Positions 5,991 through 7,906 of a stretch of 7,906 bases of DNA are shown here, piece after piece (position 1 is the stretch's first letter; each line of letters begins with the position of its first letter). The DNA is taken from contig JAJZAG010000178.1 of assembly GCA_021799555.1 (NCBI GenBank), forward strand, positions 1-7,906. The letters are read 5' to 3'. This stretch comes from Deltaproteobacteria bacterium. GTDB lineage: Bacteria; Desulfobacterota; Binatia; Binatales; Binataceae. The notes beneath the pieces are model-generated. The model had not been told where the DNA came from. It worked only from the letters and a program-made list of their open reading frames with translations, and searched no databases. The position numbers were made by a program, and so were the translations under genes.

Positions 5991-6161
5991 CTAGCGGGTT
6001 TTTCCGATAAAGCCGCACGCCTTTTCGCATACGAGGTAAAAGCCCTTGCGGCCGTAACCGGCGAACTTGGTCACCTTGCTTTCGGCGCCGCAGTTGGGGC
6101 ACAGATGTTTGTGCTGGACCTCTCCGCTTTTTTCAGCGGTTTTTGCTTTCTTTTCAGCCAT
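5991..6161 (-). CDS. 56-residue zinc-ribbon protein, first gene of the secF cluster
   Basis: The frame reads from ATG at 6161 to TAG at 5991-5993. A lysine-rich head (MAEKKAKTAEKSG) precedes a compact zinc ribbon: C21-P-N-C24-G, a turn FAGYGRKGFYLV, then C45-x3-C49-GF, ending IGKTR. The CPNCGA opening with a second cysteine pair about 20 residues on resembles small ribosomal or RNA-polymerase-type zinc ribbons, but I cannot assign a family. It is short yet well supported: an SD-like AGGCGAG sits 5-6 bases before ATG, four regularly spaced cysteines are present, and the next gene follows by 15 bases with its own SD. It is the first gene after the divergent promoter region, so it probably leads the operon. 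Confidence 0.8.
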   Translation of the reverse strand: MAEKKAKTAEKSGEVQHKHLCPNCGAESKVTKFAGYGRKGFYLVCEKACGFIGKTR

Positions 6162-6195
6162 GGGTTCTCGCCTGGGTTTGTTTCGTTGAAAATCT

Positions 6196-6213
6196 CGCGC
6201 GGCGCGACGCGCG
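6196..6213. repeat. GC-rich inverted repeat in the divergent intergenic region
   Basis: CGCGCG (6196-6201) faces CGCGCG (6208-6213) around a six-base spacer. It lies 35-52 bases upstream of the 56-residue gene, in its presumed 5' leader, and upstream of the aldo-keto reductase on the other strand. It could be an operator or an mRNA hairpin. In GC-rich DNA such alternating CG runs also arise by chance. Confidence 0.3.
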
Positions 6214-6225
6214 CATAACCAATTG

Positions 6226-6254
6226 ATAATACACCGATTCGCGCCGCTAAGAAA
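6226..6254 (-). promoter_or_regulatory. candidate promoter for the zinc-ribbon/secF operon
   Basis: On the minus strand a TATTAT hexamer (6231-6226) lies about 65 bases before the first start codon, in one of the few AT-rich patches of this gap. At a 17-base spacing the -35 position reads TTTCTT, a poor match to TTGACA. The position is right for a promoter but the sequence evidence is weak. I saw no convincing promoter for the divergent aldo-keto reductase. Confidence 0.25.
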
Positions 6255-6359
6255 CCGTCCCTATTCCGGCAAACTCAACCGCCGACGGCGAACTTGCCCT
6301 ACCGGCGCCCGGTGGCGATCCTTTGGGGCGGGCGTCCGCGAGTGCTAAAGAAGATCCCT

Positions 6360-7340
6360 ATGGAAAAGCGCAAACTTGGAAGTCAGGGTCTCGTCGTGTC
6401 GGCGATCGGCCTTGGATGCATGGGGATGTCGCAAAGCTACGGAACCGCTGACGAAGGCGAATCGATTGCGACGCTCAATCGGGCGATCGAGCTCGGAATC
6501 GATTTCTTCGACACCGCCGACGTGTACGGTAACCATCACAACGAAGAGCTGGTCGGCAGGACGCTGAAACCCTTTCGCAGCCGGATCTTTATTGCGACCA
6601 AGTTCGGCAACGTGTTCGGACCCGGCGGCACGCGAAGCGTCAACGGCCGCCCCGAGTACGTGCGCACCGCGTGTGACGGATCACTTAAGCGCCTCGGCGT
6701 TGACCACATCGATTTGTATTACCAGCATCGCGTGGACCGCAACGTGCCGATTGAAGAAACGGTCGGTGCGATGGCGGAGTTGGTGCGCGCGGGCAAGGTC
6801 CGATACCTGGGGCTTTCCGAGGCGTCAGCGGCGACCATCCGCCGCGCCCACAAGGTCCATCCGATAACCGCGGTTCAATCGGAATATTCGCTATGGACTC
6901 GCGACTATGAGGACGACGTAATTCCCACCCTGCGCGAACTCGGGATTGGCTTCGTTCCCTTCAGTCCGCTCGGGCGCGGGATGCTGAGCGCGACCATCCG
7001 CTCGGTCGATGAGTTCGGCGCGGGCGACATGCGGTCGCGACTCTCGCCGCGCTTTGAGCGCGAAAACTTCGAGCGCAATTTGCAAGTAGTCGATCGCTTG
7101 AAGCAAATCGCCGATGAAAAGCGAATCACGCCGAGTCAGCTCGCGCTCGCATGGGTGCTGGCGCAAGGCGACGATATGGTGCCGATTCCCGGAACCAAGC
7201 GGCGCAAGTATCTGGAAGAAAATGCCGCGGCGGTGAGCGTGAAGCTCTCGAAGAGCGATCTGGCGCGGATTCAGGAAATCGCGCCCAAAGGATTCGCCGC
7301 CGGCGACCGGTATTACGACATGCGCCCGGTCAACGTCTGA
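6360..7340 (+). CDS. aldo/keto reductase (AKR13/YakC-like)
   Basis: This is a cytosolic NADPH-dependent oxidoreductase that reduces aldehydes or ketones to alcohols; the substrate is not predictable. It is a 326-residue (beta/alpha)8 protein starting MEKRKLGSQGLVVSAIGLGCMGMS. The catalytic tetrad is present: D51 and Y56 in FFDTADVYG, K81 in IATKFG, and H123 in LYYQHRVD. GLSEASAATIRRAH, AVQSEYSLWTRD and FVPFSPLGRGMLS are typical of the AKR13-like branch. The cofactor loop is IPGTKRRKYLEENAAAV (276-292), whose basic residues fit NADPH. I prefer the ATG at 6360 because homologues begin close to the KLG motif. A TTG at 6294 would add 22 residues of atypical sequence. The ribosome-binding site before 6360 is weak (AAGAAG). 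The gene stands alone, divergent from the zinc-ribbon operon and convergent with the gene at 7379. Confidence 0.93.
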   Translation: MEKRKLGSQGLVVSAIGLGCMGMSQSYGTADEGESIATLNRAIELGIDFFDTADVYGNHHNEELVGRTLKPFRSRIFIATKFGNVFGPGGTRSVNGRPEYVRTACDGSLKRLGVDHIDLYYQHRVDRNVPIEETVGAMAELVRAGKVRYLGLSEASAATIRRAHKVHPITAVQSEYSLWTRDYEDDVIPTLRELGIGFVPFSPLGRGMLSATIRSVDEFGAGDMRSRLSPRFERENFERNLQVVDRLKQIADEKRITPSQLALAWVLAQGDDMVPIPGTKRRKYLEENAAAVSVKLSKSDLARIQEIAPKGFAAGDRYYDMRPVNV

Positions 7341-7369
7341 TCGCGCACGCGCGCCGCGCCGGCAGGGCG

Positions 7370-7386
7370 GAAGTGTCGTCACTTTT
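7370..7386 (+). terminator. weak hairpin between convergent genes
   Basis: AAGTG (7371-7375) and CACTT (7380-7384) form a short stem around TCGT, extendable by G-T wobble pairs, with four T in the right arm. It lies 30 bases after the aldo-keto reductase stop and overlaps the stop codon of the opposite gene. No real T tail follows, so function as a terminator is doubtful. Confidence 0.2.
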
Positions 7387-7906
7387 GCGAGGGGTAAGCG
7401 TAGTGCCCTTCGTTCTCCGGCGGTCCGTAACCGTAGCCGCCGCCGCTGCCGGTCAGATCGACGACGTCGACCACAGTTGCCTCCACCGGGACACCCTCGA
7501 ACGAATCCGGGATGCGGCTCTTTACGTATGCGAGCTCTTTGACACCGTTATCCGTCCCATCATCGACGGTCACATCCAGTGCTGAGGTTTGTCCCTCCAG
7601 ATCTATTCCGACTCCTTCGATCACCGCGGTATCGCTCGACGGAAACCAATTCTGTTCGGCGGCGAGGAAATCGATTCGCGCAGCCATCGCGCGCACGACA
7701 TCGAGGTCGGGCCGTGAATCGCTGTCCTTAATCGGCGGGCATCCTGCCGGCAGCGCTGGATTCGACGCCCTGCTTAATCCACGGACGCGCAGCATGTAGG
7801 GCAGGAATCTTTCGTAAAGTTTGCTCTCGGTGACTTCGGTCGGCACGTTCTCGAAGGTCTTGGGCACGTTGCTTCGGACGAACCCGACGTCACCCGGGTT
7901 ATCCGC
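7379..7906 (-). CDS. unknown protein, C-terminal 175 residues (N-terminus probably off the right edge)
   Basis: The frame is open from the right edge to TGA at 7379-7381. A GTG at 7867 could start a 162-residue protein, but the 13 codons before it are also open and protein-like (NPGDVGFVRSN), so the gene probably begins outside the window. I do not recognise the family. Seen in order (numbering from the edge) are an N-terminal part with FENVPTEVTESKLYERFLPYML, a single cysteine in PAGCPPIKDSDSRPD, a helix DVVRAMAARIDFLAAE, then AVIEGVGIDLEGQTSALDVTVDD and IPDSFEGVPVEATVVDVVDL. It ends in a Gly/Tyr-rich tail GSGGGYGYGPPENEGHYAY. The GVGI ... IP..EGVPV spacing loosely recalls the segment found before trypsin-like peptidase domains in some bacterial proteins, but no peptidase follows. 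The protein is acidic overall. It converges with the aldo-keto reductase, 38 bases apart. Confidence 0.7.
   Translation of the reverse strand, partial: ADNPGDVGFVRSNVPKTFENVPTEVTESKLYERFLPYMLRVRGLSRASNPALPAGCPPIKDSDSRPDLDVVRAMAARIDFLAAEQNWFPSSDTAVIEGVGIDLEGQTSALDVTVDDGTDNGVKELAYVKSRIPDSFEGVPVEATVVDVVDLTGSGGGYGYGPPENEGHYAYPSQK

Noticed and set aside
5217..6218. 333-codon plus-strand open frame
   Set aside because: It lies antisense to secF and both zinc-protein genes, has no recognisable motif, and is explained by the codon bias of the real minus-strand genes.
6294..6359. Longer start (TTG) for the aldo-keto reductase
   Set aside because: It would add 22 residues with no family similarity; ATG at 6360 places the start next to the conserved KLG motif.
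6891..7382. 163-codon minus-strand open frame
   Set aside because: It is antisense to the aldo-keto reductase; the translation has no family features.
1..7906. CRISPR arrays, insertion sequences, tRNA or rRNA genes
   Set aside because: I saw no regularly spaced repeats, transposase motifs, terminal repeats or RNA-gene signatures on either strand.

Overview
The window looks like a chromosomal segment from a GC-rich, free-living bacterium. It carries housekeeping-type genes (acetyl-CoA synthetase, SecF, a DksA/TraR-like regulator, an aldo-keto reductase). I see no phage, transposon, CRISPR, tRNA or rRNA sequence. The DksA-like DxxDxA motif and a SecF separate from SecDF fusions fit a Gram-negative lineage, possibly an uncultured soil or sediment group, but the sequence alone does not settle the phylum.

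Layout, left to right. Positions 1-1299 (minus) hold the first 433 residues of an AcsA-type acetyl-CoA synthetase, which starts at TTG and runs off the left edge. Positions 1300-2143 hold no convincing gene. This stretch contains a possible rho-independent terminator and an open but start-less reading stretch. Positions 2144-2755 (plus) encode a DksA/TraR-type C4 zinc-finger protein with an unusual long C-terminal tail. Positions 2756-2984 are a gene-free gap between the convergent ends.

From 6161 down to 2985 on the minus strand lie six close-packed genes that look like one operon. In transcription order they are a 56-aa zinc-ribbon protein, a 140-aa cysteine-cluster protein, secF, a 103-aa protein of unknown function, a HAD-family phosphatase and a GNAT acetyltransferase. 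The gaps are 15, 69, 60 and 46 bases, then an ATGA overlap. The secD that normally precedes secF is absent, and two small cysteine-rich proteins occupy its place. This is the least ordinary part of the window. A promoter region of about 200 bases (6162-6359) separates this operon from a divergent aldo-keto reductase on the plus strand (6360-7340).

At the right edge (7379-7906, minus) is the C-terminal part of a protein I do not recognise, convergent with the aldo-keto reductase.

Functionally the window is mixed: acetate activation, protein export, stringent-response-type transcription control, and general reductase, phosphatase and acetyltransferase functions. I found no clear new defence or mobile system. 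The best leads are the zinc-ribbon/secF cluster and its unknown small proteins, the DksA-like protein's tail, a GNAT with altered core residues, and a strong inverted repeat early in acsA.
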